From the NCBI GenBank assembly GCA_015056365.1, contig SVGM01000002.1, positions 1-64,000 of the forward strand: DNA of 64,000 nt, read 5' to 3'. The position numbers were made by a program, and so were the translations under genes. The stretch is from Clostridiales bacterium (GTDB lineage Bacteria > Bacillota > Clostridia > Christensenellales > Aristaeellaceae). Under the pieces are notes generated by a model. The model saw nothing but the letters and a program-made list of their open reading frames with translations. It ran no database searches and was not told the origin of the DNA. Shown piece after piece: positions 1 to 6,315 of the stretch (within the stretch, counting starts at the first letter, position 1; every line of letters begins with the position of its first letter).

Positions 1-107
1 CTGAGGCACACGCCGCGCTTCTGCGGGCAGCCCTGCAGGATAGGAGCCGTGGACCGGTTAGCAGCCTTCACGCGACCCTTGCGGATCAACTGGTTAATCG
101 TGGGCAT
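1..107 (-). CDS. rpsL: 30S ribosomal protein S12, N-terminal fragment
   Basis: The translation begins [20 protein letters not shown] and continues with [11 protein letters not shown], the invariant start of ribosomal protein S12. S12 sits at the decoding centre of the small subunit and is the classic streptomycin-resistance target. Only the first 35 codons are here; the gene runs off the left edge. The ATG at 105-107 is preceded on this strand by GGAGGTG, which fixes the start. It lies 77 bp downstream of the L7Ae-like gene, the usual order at the head of the str operon (S12, S7, EF-G, EF-Tu), so those genes should follow outside the window. Confidence 0.95.
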   Translation of the reverse strand, partial: MPTINQLIRKGRVKAANRSTAPILQGCPQKRGVCL

Positions 108-184
108 GGGAACACCTCCGAATTGATATGCTATAAAAACACCGCAACCCTCGGCGCTTTATAGTCTTGATAGGCTTGCTGCGC

Positions 185-430
185 TTACTTGAGCACAGCG
201 GCAGTGGCCGTAGGAACGTCCACCGTGCAGAGCTTGCCAAGCTCCTGCATGCTGTCCACCACCGTGACGGGGACATGCTTTTCTTCGCACAGGGCGTTGA
301 CCCTGTGGTAGATGAAGCCATCCGCATCCTTGCCCAGATAGACTCTGGCAGCCTTGTCCCCATCCAGCGCGCGCAGCACCTGCCTTTGGCCGACTACGCG
401 GTTATTTGCGTTCTGCAGCTCGTGCTCCAT
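185..430 (-). CDS. rplGB: L7Ae-family ribosomal protein (YbxF/RplGB type)
   Basis: An 81-residue protein beginning MEHELQNANNRVVGQRQVLR. Size, position directly before rpsL and the pattern RVYLGKDADG...PVTVVDSMQELGKLC match the small L7Ae/L30e/Gadd45 kink-turn-binding proteins found between rpoC and rpsL in Firmicutes. These bind kink-turn RNA; their exact ribosomal role is unsettled. The ATG at 428-430 was chosen over an upstream in-frame extension because GAGGAGG lies just before it and the extension is low-complexity. rpoC is not upstream here: the next gene up is an unrelated membrane protein ended by its own terminator, so this gene heads the operon. Confidence 0.85.
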   Translation of the reverse strand: MEHELQNANNRVVGQRQVLRALDGDKAARVYLGKDADGFIYHRVNALCEEKHVPVTVVDSMQELGKLCTVDVPTATAAVLK

Positions 431-554
431 AGGGGGTCGCCTCCTCTGTCTGGGGGATGGTCTCGATGTTTCTGTACTCTTTGCCTGCTTGACCTTCGCG
501 CCTTTATCGCGCAAAAGTTGCACACAAAAAGCACAGATTGCGAACAACCATAAC

Positions 555-584
555 ATACTAACACGTTCGCAAGCCTTCTGTCAA
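555..584 (-). promoter_or_regulatory. Promoter of the L7Ae-rpsL operon
   Basis: On the minus strand a perfect TTGACA (579-584) is followed after 18 bp by TAGTAT (555-560). It lies about 125 bp before the L7Ae-like start and downstream of the terminator of the preceding gene, so the str operon has its own sigma-A type promoter. Confidence 0.7.
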
Positions 585-631
585 TTGTTTTTTCGATGAT
601 TCTTGTCCTTTTTTTCGTGCTTGACAACCTG

Positions 632-677
632 GAAAAAAACAGACCAGATTGGGCATCTTTTGCATCCCAATCCGGTC
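632..677 (-). terminator. Rho-independent terminator of the 710-1252 gene
   Basis: Read leftward, a 12-bp stem (one G-U pair) pairs 642-653 with 665-676 and is followed by a run of seven T (633-639). It separates the envelope gene from the str operon. Confidence 0.85.
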
Positions 678-709
678 CAAATTTCAACCATCTGCCGGAG
701 AAATTTTGA

Positions 710-1252
710 TTACTCTTCCTGCAAAACTTCAAGCAGCGTCAGGCTTCGGATGTGCCACTGGTTGTTTTCCTTCACCATAGTAGCCGCATATTTTCCGCCC
801 TGCCAACGGGGCGGCGTCTCATAATCGTCCCCATAGAGGCTTCTGGCGCCCTCCACATACGAAGAACGTACGCGTCCGTCGATGCGGGGAATGGTCTCGG
901 TAAACTCGACGCGGGCTGTATTCTCCCAGGGCCAGCACCACATCCAGCTCATTTTTAGCCGATGGTCAATGCCGCGCACGTTGTAATAGGTATAAGGGCT
1001 CTTTCCCTCGATGGCCAGCATCAGATTATCATCCCGCTGGATGTAGCTGGACTGGAAAAACTTGTTGAGTTCCGAAGGATCCTGCTGCATCATAATAACC
1101 TGCGCGCGCTTGGCCATGCCGTCTTTGAGAACGATATTGATATTGGAAGCATTCATCGCATAATAAAAGGTTACGGTGAACACGCCAAGCAGCACCAGCA
1201 CCAGCATAAGCCGGCTGGCCAGATACCAGATAAAACGGCGCAGTTTCTTCAT
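710..1252 (-). CDS. Single-pass membrane protein with extracytoplasmic domain, unknown function
   Basis: A 180-residue protein starting MKKLRRFIWYL, with basic residues and then one hydrophobic helix (about residues 8-30) that should anchor it N-in/C-out. The rest is soluble: an alpha region with SELNKFFQSSYIQ, then a beta-rich part with VEFTETIPRIDGRVRSSYVE and a C-terminal NQWHIRSLTLLEVLQEE. That layout resembles small accessory domains that fold outside the membrane, but I do not recognise the family. The ATG at 1250-1252 is supported by GAGGAGGGG upstream. It is divergent from the secreted protein at 1396 and has a well-formed promoter and terminator, so it is probably monocistronic. Confidence 0.7.
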   Translation of the reverse strand: MKKLRRFIWYLASRLMLVLVLLGVFTVTFYYAMNASNINIVLKDGMAKRAQVIMMQQDPSELNKFFQSSYIQRDDNLMLAIEGKSPYTYYNVRGIDHRLKMSWMWCWPWENTARVEFTETIPRIDGRVRSSYVEGARSLYGDDYETPPRWQGGKYAATMVKENNQWHIRSLTLLEVLQEE

Positions 1253-1283
1253 GCCATAACCCCTCCTCTTCTGCATCCCGTTC

Positions 1284-1312
1284 ATTATACTCCATCTGCC
1301 GCCCAAGCGCAA
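1284..1312 (-). promoter_or_regulatory. Promoter of the 710-1252 gene
   Basis: TTGCGC (1307-1312, minus strand), a 17-bp spacer and a perfect TATAAT (1284-1289), about 30 bp before the start codon. Confidence 0.8.
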
Positions 1313-1332
1313 ACACCATCTGTAAACAATCG

Positions 1333-1361
1333 TTGCACAAGCCGCCGGTTTGTGTTATGCT
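1333..1361 (+). promoter_or_regulatory. Promoter of the 1396-2019 gene
   Basis: TTGCAC (1333-1338), 17 bp, TATGCT (1356-1361), 34 bp before the ATG. The divergent promoter at 1284-1312 starts only 20 bp away, so one regulator could serve both genes. Confidence 0.6.
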
Positions 1362-1395
1362 TCCCCTATTCTCATCAAGCAAAGGAGCGACGTCC

Positions 1396-2019
1396 ATGCG
1401 GCGATTGAGTATCCTGATTCTCGTCCTGTGCCTGCTGTGCAGCTGCGCCCTTGGCGAAGAAACGATCAGCGGCGTCCGGTACAAGGATTACCTGACCCGA
1501 TACGCTGAAAACATCGACCTGATCAACAACAGCGCCGGCAGGCATCTGCTGCCCCTGGTACCCGCCACCCGTTCCTCGGCGGAGCGCGACGGCCGGAAGT
1601 ACCACGAGATCTTCGGCGATGTTCTTTCCCTTACAATCCGTACCGATCCCACCGGCGAAATCATCGAACTTTGCACCATTACCATCACAGCCCCGGCCGA
1701 CATGGCGTATGGCAGCGCTACGCACCGTGATTTCACCACCTCCGGCTATCAGAGCTACGCCATGCTCATGGCCATGGATACCGCCAGCCATGCACATGAA
1801 CGCTACCAGCTGGTTGAAGACGTGGAAGCCGGCCTTGCCAATGGAAACGGAACGTACCTCAGACAGCTCGGCGTATACAGACTGACCTGTACTTCGGAAA
1901 ACAGAACCGTAACCATGCAGTTTCATAATACCCTGGTGGAACCCACACCAACGCCAGCCCCCGAGGAAACACCGGTGACCGAGGCAGAAGCGACCCCGGA
2001 ACCCGATAGCGAATCATAG
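1396..2019 (+). CDS. Secreted protein or lipoprotein, unknown function
   Basis: 207 residues. MRRLSILILVLCLLCSC is a signal sequence; the Cys after LLCS could be a lipobox cysteine, though the box is not ideal. The body (about 25-180) is a soluble domain with YKDYLTRYAENIDLINNS near its start and no motif I recognise. The last 25 residues form a Pro/Thr/Glu-rich tail (TPTPAPEETPVTEAEATPEP), typical of flexible linkers on surface proteins. The start follows AAAGGAG. The Thr/Pro/Glu tail resembles the composition of the repeat protein just downstream, which suggests a shared envelope context; that is inference. Confidence 0.65.
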   Translation: MRRLSILILVLCLLCSCALGEETISGVRYKDYLTRYAENIDLINNSAGRHLLPLVPATRSSAERDGRKYHEIFGDVLSLTIRTDPTGEIIELCTITITAPADMAYGSATHRDFTTSGYQSYAMLMAMDTASHAHERYQLVEDVEAGLANGNGTYLRQLGVYRLTCTSENRTVTMQFHNTLVEPTPTPAPEETPVTEAEATPEPDSES

Positions 2020-2091
2020 TACACCCTGCCTAAATTTGTATGGAAATTCTCCCTTTTTTGCATTTGAAGTAACCTTCGTGTAACCCATAAT

Positions 2092-2100
2092 TGCTATAAT
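2092..2100 (+). promoter_or_regulatory. Extended -10 promoter of the repeat-protein gene
   Basis: TGCTATAAT (TG plus perfect TATAAT) ends 45 bp before the start codon. No good -35 is visible 17 bp upstream, as is common for extended -10 promoters. Confidence 0.6.
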
Positions 2101-2145
2101 GATGATACCTAATTGTACCTTATTGACAGTTTGGAGGTTGAGATC

Positions 2146-3009
2146 ATGAAGATGAACGTAAAGCGAATCGCAGCATTGGCAATGATTCTGACTTTCTTGA
2201 TGACGGTCAGCATTCCTGCGTTGGCTTTGACTGTATACAGCAATACGATCGTCGTTGACGTTGAAGAAACGCCTGTGACGGAAGAAGTCCCCGTTACCGA
2301 AGATGTAATTGTTGAGGAAACGATTCCTGCCGAGGAAGAAGAGGTCATCGAAGAGACCGAGCCCGTCGAAGAGGAAGAGGTCATCGAAGAGACCGAGCCC
2401 GTCCAAGAGGAAGAAGTCATCGAAGAGACCGAGCCTGTCGAAGAGGAAGAAGTCATCGAAGAGACCGAGCCTGTTGAAGAGGAAGAAGTTATCGAAGAAA
2501 CCGAGCCTGTTGAAGAAGAGGTTGCTGAAGATCCTTTCGCTAACGTATCGGTTGAGATTATGTGCGAGATTATCCGCACCGGCAGCACCGTTGCTCTGGG
2601 CGACACCGTGGTACTGACTGCTCAGGTAACTGGTGAACTGGAGCTGGATTATGTATTCCAGTGGGAGTTCCGAAACGATGCTGAAGCCGAGTGGGAAATC
2701 TATCCCGATGTTTCAACGGACGTCCTTACCTTTGTCCTCTCCGAAGATAATTACCTTTCTCAATGGCGTGTGCGTCTCGTTCTGGTAACGCCCGAAGTCG
2801 AAGAGGTACCTGTGGAGGAAACCGAAGAAGTTGTGACCGAAGAACCGGTTGTCGAAGAACCGGTTGTCGAAGAGCCTGTGGTCGAAGAGCCTGTAGTCGA
2901 AGAGCCTGTGGTCGAAGAGCCTGTGGTCGAAGAACCCGTGGTTGAGGAACCTGTCGTCGAGGAGTCCGTGGTTGAAGATCCCGTAGTTGAGGAAATCCCT
3001 GCCGAATAA
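2146..3009 (+). CDS. Secreted acidic repeat protein (Glu/Val/Pro-rich)
   Basis: 287 residues from the ATG preceded by TTTGGAGG. MKMNVKRIAALAMILTFLMT is a signal peptide ending near ALAL. Next comes a block of five VIEETEPVEEEE-type 12-residue units (about 65-125). A compact beta-type domain of about 85 residues follows (FANVSVEIMCEIIRTGSTVA to VRLVLVTPE), with conserved-looking Trp and Phe residues resembling an Ig-like fold. A second block of about ten VVEEP pentapeptides ends with VVEEIPAE. The protein is extremely acidic. It lacks an LPXTG signal or any other visible wall anchor. A surface or exported role is likely; the ligand is unknown. It is closed by its own terminator. Confidence 0.75.
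   Translation: MKMNVKRIAALAMILTFLMTVSIPALALTVYSNTIVVDVEETPVTEEVPVTEDVIVEETIPAEEEEVIEETEPVEEEEVIEETEPVQEEEVIEETEPVEEEEVIEETEPVEEEEVIEETEPVEEEVAEDPFANVSVEIMCEIIRTGSTVALGDTVVLTAQVTGELELDYVFQWEFRNDAEAEWEIYPDVSTDVLTFVLSEDNYLSQWRVRLVLVTPEVEEVPVEETEEVVTEEPVVEEPVVEEPVVEEPVVEEPVVEEPVVEEPVVEEPVVEESVVEDPVVEEIPAE
2344..2524 (+). repeat. 36-bp tandem coding repeat (five units)
   Basis: Five near-identical 36-bp units encode VIEETEPV plus a Glu run. The copies differ at only a few silent positions, so they are recent and could expand or contract by slippage or recombination without breaking the frame. Confidence 0.8.
2846..3000 (+). repeat. 15-bp tandem coding repeat (about ten units)
   Basis: Units of the form GT(G/C/A/T)GT(C/T)GA(A/G)GA(A/G)CC(T/C) encode VVEEP. 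The first seven are nearly pure and the last three have drifted (EES, EDP, EEI). Confidence 0.8.
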
Positions 3010-3029
3010 ATTCGAAACAGACATATTTG

Positions 3030-3058
3030 CAGCCCGCTGTGCATCAGCGGGCTTTTTT
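3030..3058 (+). terminator. Terminator of the repeat-protein gene
   Basis: A perfect 9-bp stem (AGCCCGCTG with CAGCGGGCT), 5-nt loop, then six T. Confidence 0.9.
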
Positions 3059-3135
3059 GATCAGCAATAACGCAAAGCACCGCTTTCAGAAAAGAAAAAG
3101 CAAAGAGCCTGTACCGTTCAAGCCGAAAAACAGCA

Positions 3136-3180
3136 AAACAAAAAGCAGCGGCTCACCTCTGGGATGAACCGCTGCTTTTT
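3136..3180 (-). terminator. Terminator of prs, possibly bidirectional
   Basis: A 12-bp stem pairs 3144-3155 with 3165-3176. On the minus strand it is followed by TTTTTGTTTTG, and a T run also follows on the plus strand. Confidence 0.8.
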
Positions 3181-3188
3181 CATTCACA

Positions 3189-4403
3189 TCAGACCAGACG
3201 GAAACCGTTCTCAGCCTGCTTTTCCTGATAACGGCCAAGCAGATCCTTGATGCGATCGTAGGGATTGAGCAGACCACTCAGGCTGCGATCGTGATTCAGG
3301 CTGGCGATAATGTAGGAGATATACTTGCTCATGTCCGCCTCGATGAACCAAGGCGCCGCCTTCAGTTCAGGCGTACGGTAGGTCAGGTTGGTGGAGATGA
3401 TCCGGCTGATCAAGCCCTCTTCGTACGCCTTGTTGAAGGCGTCCAGACCATTGGTGAACAGGGCGAAGGTCACAGCCGCGAAGATACGGTTGGCTTTGCG
3501 CTTTTTCAACTCTCTGGCCAAATCAAGGATGCTGTCGCCGGAGGACAGAATGTCATCGCTGACCAGCACGTCCTTGCCTTCCACATCGTCACCCAGATAT
3601 TCGTGAGCGATGATGGGGTTGCGGCCATCCACGATGCGGGTATAGTCGCGGCGCTTGTAGAACATACCCATGTCAATGCCCAGCACGGAGCTGTAGAAAA
3701 TATTGCGGTCGATGGCGCCTTCGTCAGGGCTGATGATCATCATGTGATCACGATTGATCTGCAGGTCATATTCCTTGCGGAACAGTGCCTTGAGGATCTG
3801 ATAGGAAGGCTTGACGCTGTCAAACCCCATCAGCGGAACTGCGTTCTGCACGCGGGGATCGTGGGCGTCAAAGGTGATGAAATTGGATACGCCCAGACTC
3901 TGCAACTCCTGCAGGGCCAGCGCGCAGTCCATGCTTTCACGGGTGGTGCGGCGATGCTGACGGCCTTCGTACAGCATCGGCATGATCACATTGATGCGCT
4001 TGGCACGGCCGCCGATGGCAGCAATGACGCGCTTGAGATCCTGATAGTGATCGTCGGGAGACATGGGCACTTCACGGCCGTACATTTTGTAGGTCATGTT
4101 ATAAGCGCCGATATCGCTCAGAATATAGATATCGTAACCGCGAACGCTGCTCTTAAGCATGCCCTTGCCTTCGCCGGTTCCAAAACGCGGGCACTGGGCT
4201 TCAATGAGGAAGTCGTTGCGATTATATCCCATCAAAGAGAACAGCGGGGTATCATCCAGGGCGGCCTGCTGCTCGTGCCACTTCATCAACCAATTGTTCA
4301 CCTTTTTCCCCAGCTCTTCGCAGCCGGGCATTGCGATCAGACCCAAGGGGGCATAGGGCACAGTCAGCAGCTCGTTGTTCCAGTCGCTCACAAAATCCGT
4401 CAC
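3189..4403 (-). CDS. prs: Ribose-phosphate pyrophosphokinase (PRPP synthetase), long divergent form
   Basis: 404 residues. It makes PRPP from ribose 5-phosphate and ATP for nucleotide, His and Trp synthesis. Family landmarks in order are MPMLYEGRQHRRTTRES (the ATP-loop region, normally PYxxYARQDR), TFDAHDPRVQNAVPLMGFD, MIISPDEGAIDRN, and the PRPP loop DVLVSDDILSSGDSI. The usual loop is DDxxxTGGT; here the second half reads SSGDS. The protein is about 85 residues longer than the usual 315. Long variants of this kind are, from memory, known in Clostridia. The GTG start (4401-4403) has AAGGAG eight bases upstream. The promoter lies at 4447-4475 and the terminator at 3136-3180. Confidence 0.85.
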   Translation of the reverse strand: MTDFVSDWNNELLTVPYAPLGLIAMPGCEELGKKVNNWLMKWHEQQAALDDTPLFSLMGYNRNDFLIEAQCPRFGTGEGKGMLKSSVRGYDIYILSDIGAYNMTYKMYGREVPMSPDDHYQDLKRVIAAIGGRAKRINVIMPMLYEGRQHRRTTRESMDCALALQELQSLGVSNFITFDAHDPRVQNAVPLMGFDSVKPSYQILKALFRKEYDLQINRDHMMIISPDEGAIDRNIFYSSVLGIDMGMFYKRRDYTRIVDGRNPIIAHEYLGDDVEGKDVLVSDDILSSGDSILDLARELKKRKANRIFAAVTFALFTNGLDAFNKAYEEGLISRIISTNLTYRTPELKAAPWFIEADMSKYISYIIASLNHDRSLSGLLNPYDRIKDLLGRYQEKQAENGFRLV

Positions 4404-4446
4404 TTTGCATGCTCCTTCTCAGTCGTACAGTGAGTGATACACCGGT

Positions 4447-4475
4447 AGTATATCGCAAAACCGAAAAGTTGAAAA
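4447..4475 (-). promoter_or_regulatory. Promoter of prs
   Basis: TTTTCA (4470-4475, minus strand), 17 bp, TATACT (4447-4452), about 45 bp before the GTG start. Confidence 0.6.
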
Positions 4476-4586
4476 GCCGGTTTTCACAAAAAACCAAACA
4501 TTTTTTGACCTTTTGTCGAAATCTTGCAGGTTTTTTCCGTTTCATACATCATGTGTCATGCATATGCTCAGAGGGGAGGTGACGGG

Positions 4587-5606
4587 ATGAAAATCTGGAC
4601 CTTACTGGGATGGGTCGGACTGCTGCTTTTCTTTTCCAAAGAGACTATGGAGGCCGCGCTGCAGGCGGCAGACCTGTTTGTCGGCGGCGTGATGCCTGCG
4701 CTTTTTCCCGTAATGGTGCTGGGCGGTCTGGTACGCCTGCGTGCTGGCAATGGAAAGCCGTCTCCTGCCACTGGCATTTTCTATATAATGTTCGGTTTTG
4801 CAGCCGGTTCTCCCGCCTCTGCGAAGCAGCTCTCTGCCAGCGTGGAGGCCGGCTTGTTTCCTGTCCGATGGCTGATGTCCCTCGCCTGCGCTTGCGGCGT
4901 CATGAGCCCCATGTTTTTCATCGGCACGCTCGCCTCCCGGGTGGGTCAGGCTGCAGCTTGGCGAATGTTGCTGGTGCATTGGGCAACAGCAATCATCACA
5001 GGACTCCTTTGCTACGCCTTCGATCGGGTATGCTCGCCCAACAAAGAACCCGCCTGCGAGGATAGACGAGCCACCGGAACGGAGCTGCCGACTCCAGTTA
5101 GCCTTCCGCTTGCAATATCAGCTGCAGCCCAGGCGCTCCTGTCGGTGTTGGGTGCCATGATGCTATTTGCCATGGCAGCGGCGCTGCTGAAGGCTGCCGC
5201 GTTTCGCCTCTTTCCCGGATGGGCCGGGCAGCACAGCCTGTTGCTTTCCGTGCTGTGGGCAACGCTGGAGATCGGCGGGGGCTCCTTTGCGGTACTGGAT
5301 GCCTGCTCAGCCGCTCCATGCGCACTGCTGTGCGGCCTGTGCAGCATGGGCGGCTTAAGCATCTGGCTGCAAAATCTTCTGTTTCTGGGCAAATGGATGC
5401 ACCCCGCAAAGTTGCTGGGCTGGCGCATGCTTCACGGGGTGCTGGCGTGGTTTGTCTATTGGATGCTGGAAAAAGGGGCAGCCGTGGACTGCGTATCAGC
5501 GGCGGTGGTAAGGGGGCCCTTACCGGCTTGCGCCAACACGCTGCCTCTGCTTTTGCTCATTCTTCTTGCACTGTATCCTTTACTTCGTCGGAAGGCTTCT
5601 GCTTAA
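4587..5606 (+). CDS. ylbJ: YlbJ/SpoVV-like sporulation membrane protein
   Basis: 339 residues, almost entirely hydrophobic helices. The segments FVGGVMPALFPVMVLGGL and FGFAAGSPASAKQLSA fit the nucleoside-recognition/YlbJ family; in Bacillus subtilis YlbJ (SpoVV) is needed for dipicolinic acid movement into the forespore. A second repeat-like half begins near residue 190 (ISAAAQALLSVLGAMMLFAM). The start is the ATG after GGGGAGGTGACGGG; the longer in-frame upstream stretch is non-coding in character. The assignment rests on hydropathy and a few motifs, and another gate-family transporter is possible. The last 50 bp overlap the convergent gtrA-like gene. Confidence 0.65.
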   Translation: MKIWTLLGWVGLLLFFSKETMEAALQAADLFVGGVMPALFPVMVLGGLVRLRAGNGKPSPATGIFYIMFGFAAGSPASAKQLSASVEAGLFPVRWLMSLACACGVMSPMFFIGTLASRVGQAAAWRMLLVHWATAIITGLLCYAFDRVCSPNKEPACEDRRATGTELPTPVSLPLAISAAAQALLSVLGAMMLFAMAAALLKAAAFRLFPGWAGQHSLLLSVLWATLEIGGGSFAVLDACSAAPCALLCGLCSMGGLSIWLQNLLFLGKWMHPAKLLGWRMLHGVLAWFVYWMLEKGAAVDCVSAAVVRGPLPACANTLPLLLLILLALYPLLRRKASA

Positions 5607-6087
5607 AGATCCAGAATTTGCTGGCCACATAGTTGAACACCATCACAAAGACCAGCACAATCACGCGATTGACGATATTGCTCACGCCGATGGCTTTGAG
5701 CAGCAGCATCATGCCCTGCTCAAACACCAGAAAGCTAACGATGCGGCTGCCTGCAAACTGAACCAGCTCCTTGATGATCTGACCTGCGCCGGCCTTCTCC
5801 ACGCGGAACACCATGACACGGTTGATCCAGAAGGCAAACAGGACCGAAATGACCCAGGAAATGCCCGAGGCGATGGACATCTGAACAGGCGTAGCGCGAT
5901 TGATGCCATCCAGAATCCACGCGATCAGATTTCCGCCGGCAAAGGCGTCCTTTTCAGCAAGCAAAAAGCACACGCCATAATGGATCACCATGCTCAGCAG
6001 GGTGGTCAGACCGCCTGCGAACAGATAGCGAAGCAGCTCCCACTGCTTGGGATGGGTTTTGAGATAATCCTTTATCTTCTGCACCAT
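5557..6087 (-). CDS. GtrA family membrane protein
   Basis: 176 residues with four predicted helices. ELLRYLFAGGLTTLLSMVIHY is the typical GtrA opening, and INRVMVFRVE...ASKFWIFKQK are the two paired FxxNRxWVF/KFWVF-like motifs that end each half. GtrA proteins are thought to move polyprenyl-linked sugars across the membrane or assist glycan transfer. The ATG at 6085-6087 has AGGAGG eight bases upstream; the TTG six bases earlier sits too close to it. It is the last gene of a leftward cluster with the GT-C-like protein at 6312, which supports a cell-surface glycan role. Confidence 0.85.
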   Translation of the reverse strand: MVQKIKDYLKTHPKQWELLRYLFAGGLTTLLSMVIHYGVCFLLAEKDAFAGGNLIAWILDGINRATPVQMSIASGISWVISVLFAFWINRVMVFRVEKAGAGQIIKELVQFAGSRIVSFLVFEQGMMLLLKAIGVSNIVNRVIVLVFVMVFNYVASKFWIFKQKPSDEVKDTVQEE

Positions 6088-6099
6088 ATGCAAAGCCTC

Positions 6100-6315
6100 C
6101 TATTCTTCTCCGTGATCGCCCCGGGCGTAGTCGCAGCTGAAAATATCCTCGTAGGGGACATGCTGCGGCTTCTTTTTGGCGCCGACGAGGCCGGTAACGC
6201 CTGTCTCATCCTCGCTGAGCACCAGCAGGGTGCGCTGCACCATCTGCCCGTCCAGCTGCATCACCGCCCGGATCTTCCGTTCCTTCTCCCGGGAATATCG
6301 CAAAAAACGTTTCAT
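6100..6315 (-). CDS. Small basic protein of unknown function
   Basis: 71 residues (MKRFLRYSREKERKIRAVMQ to SCDYARGDHGEE). There is no membrane segment. It has a basic N-terminus and a beta-prone middle (LLVLSEDETGVTGLVGAKKKPQHVPYEDIFSCDYARG) with the feel of a small conserved domain. The ATG overlaps the stop of the large upstream membrane gene (ATGA), and the gtrA-like gene starts 12 bp after its stop, so the three genes are translationally coupled. I do not recognise the family. Confidence 0.65.
   Translation of the reverse strand: MKRFLRYSREKERKIRAVMQLDGQMVQRTLLVLSEDETGVTGLVGAKKKPQHVPYEDIFSCDYARGDHGEE

Noticed and set aside
4524-4586. A sporulation sigma-E promoter before ylbJ (CATACATC near 4543)
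   Set aside because: The -10-like match is imperfect and no convincing -35 lies at the right distance, so it was not listed.
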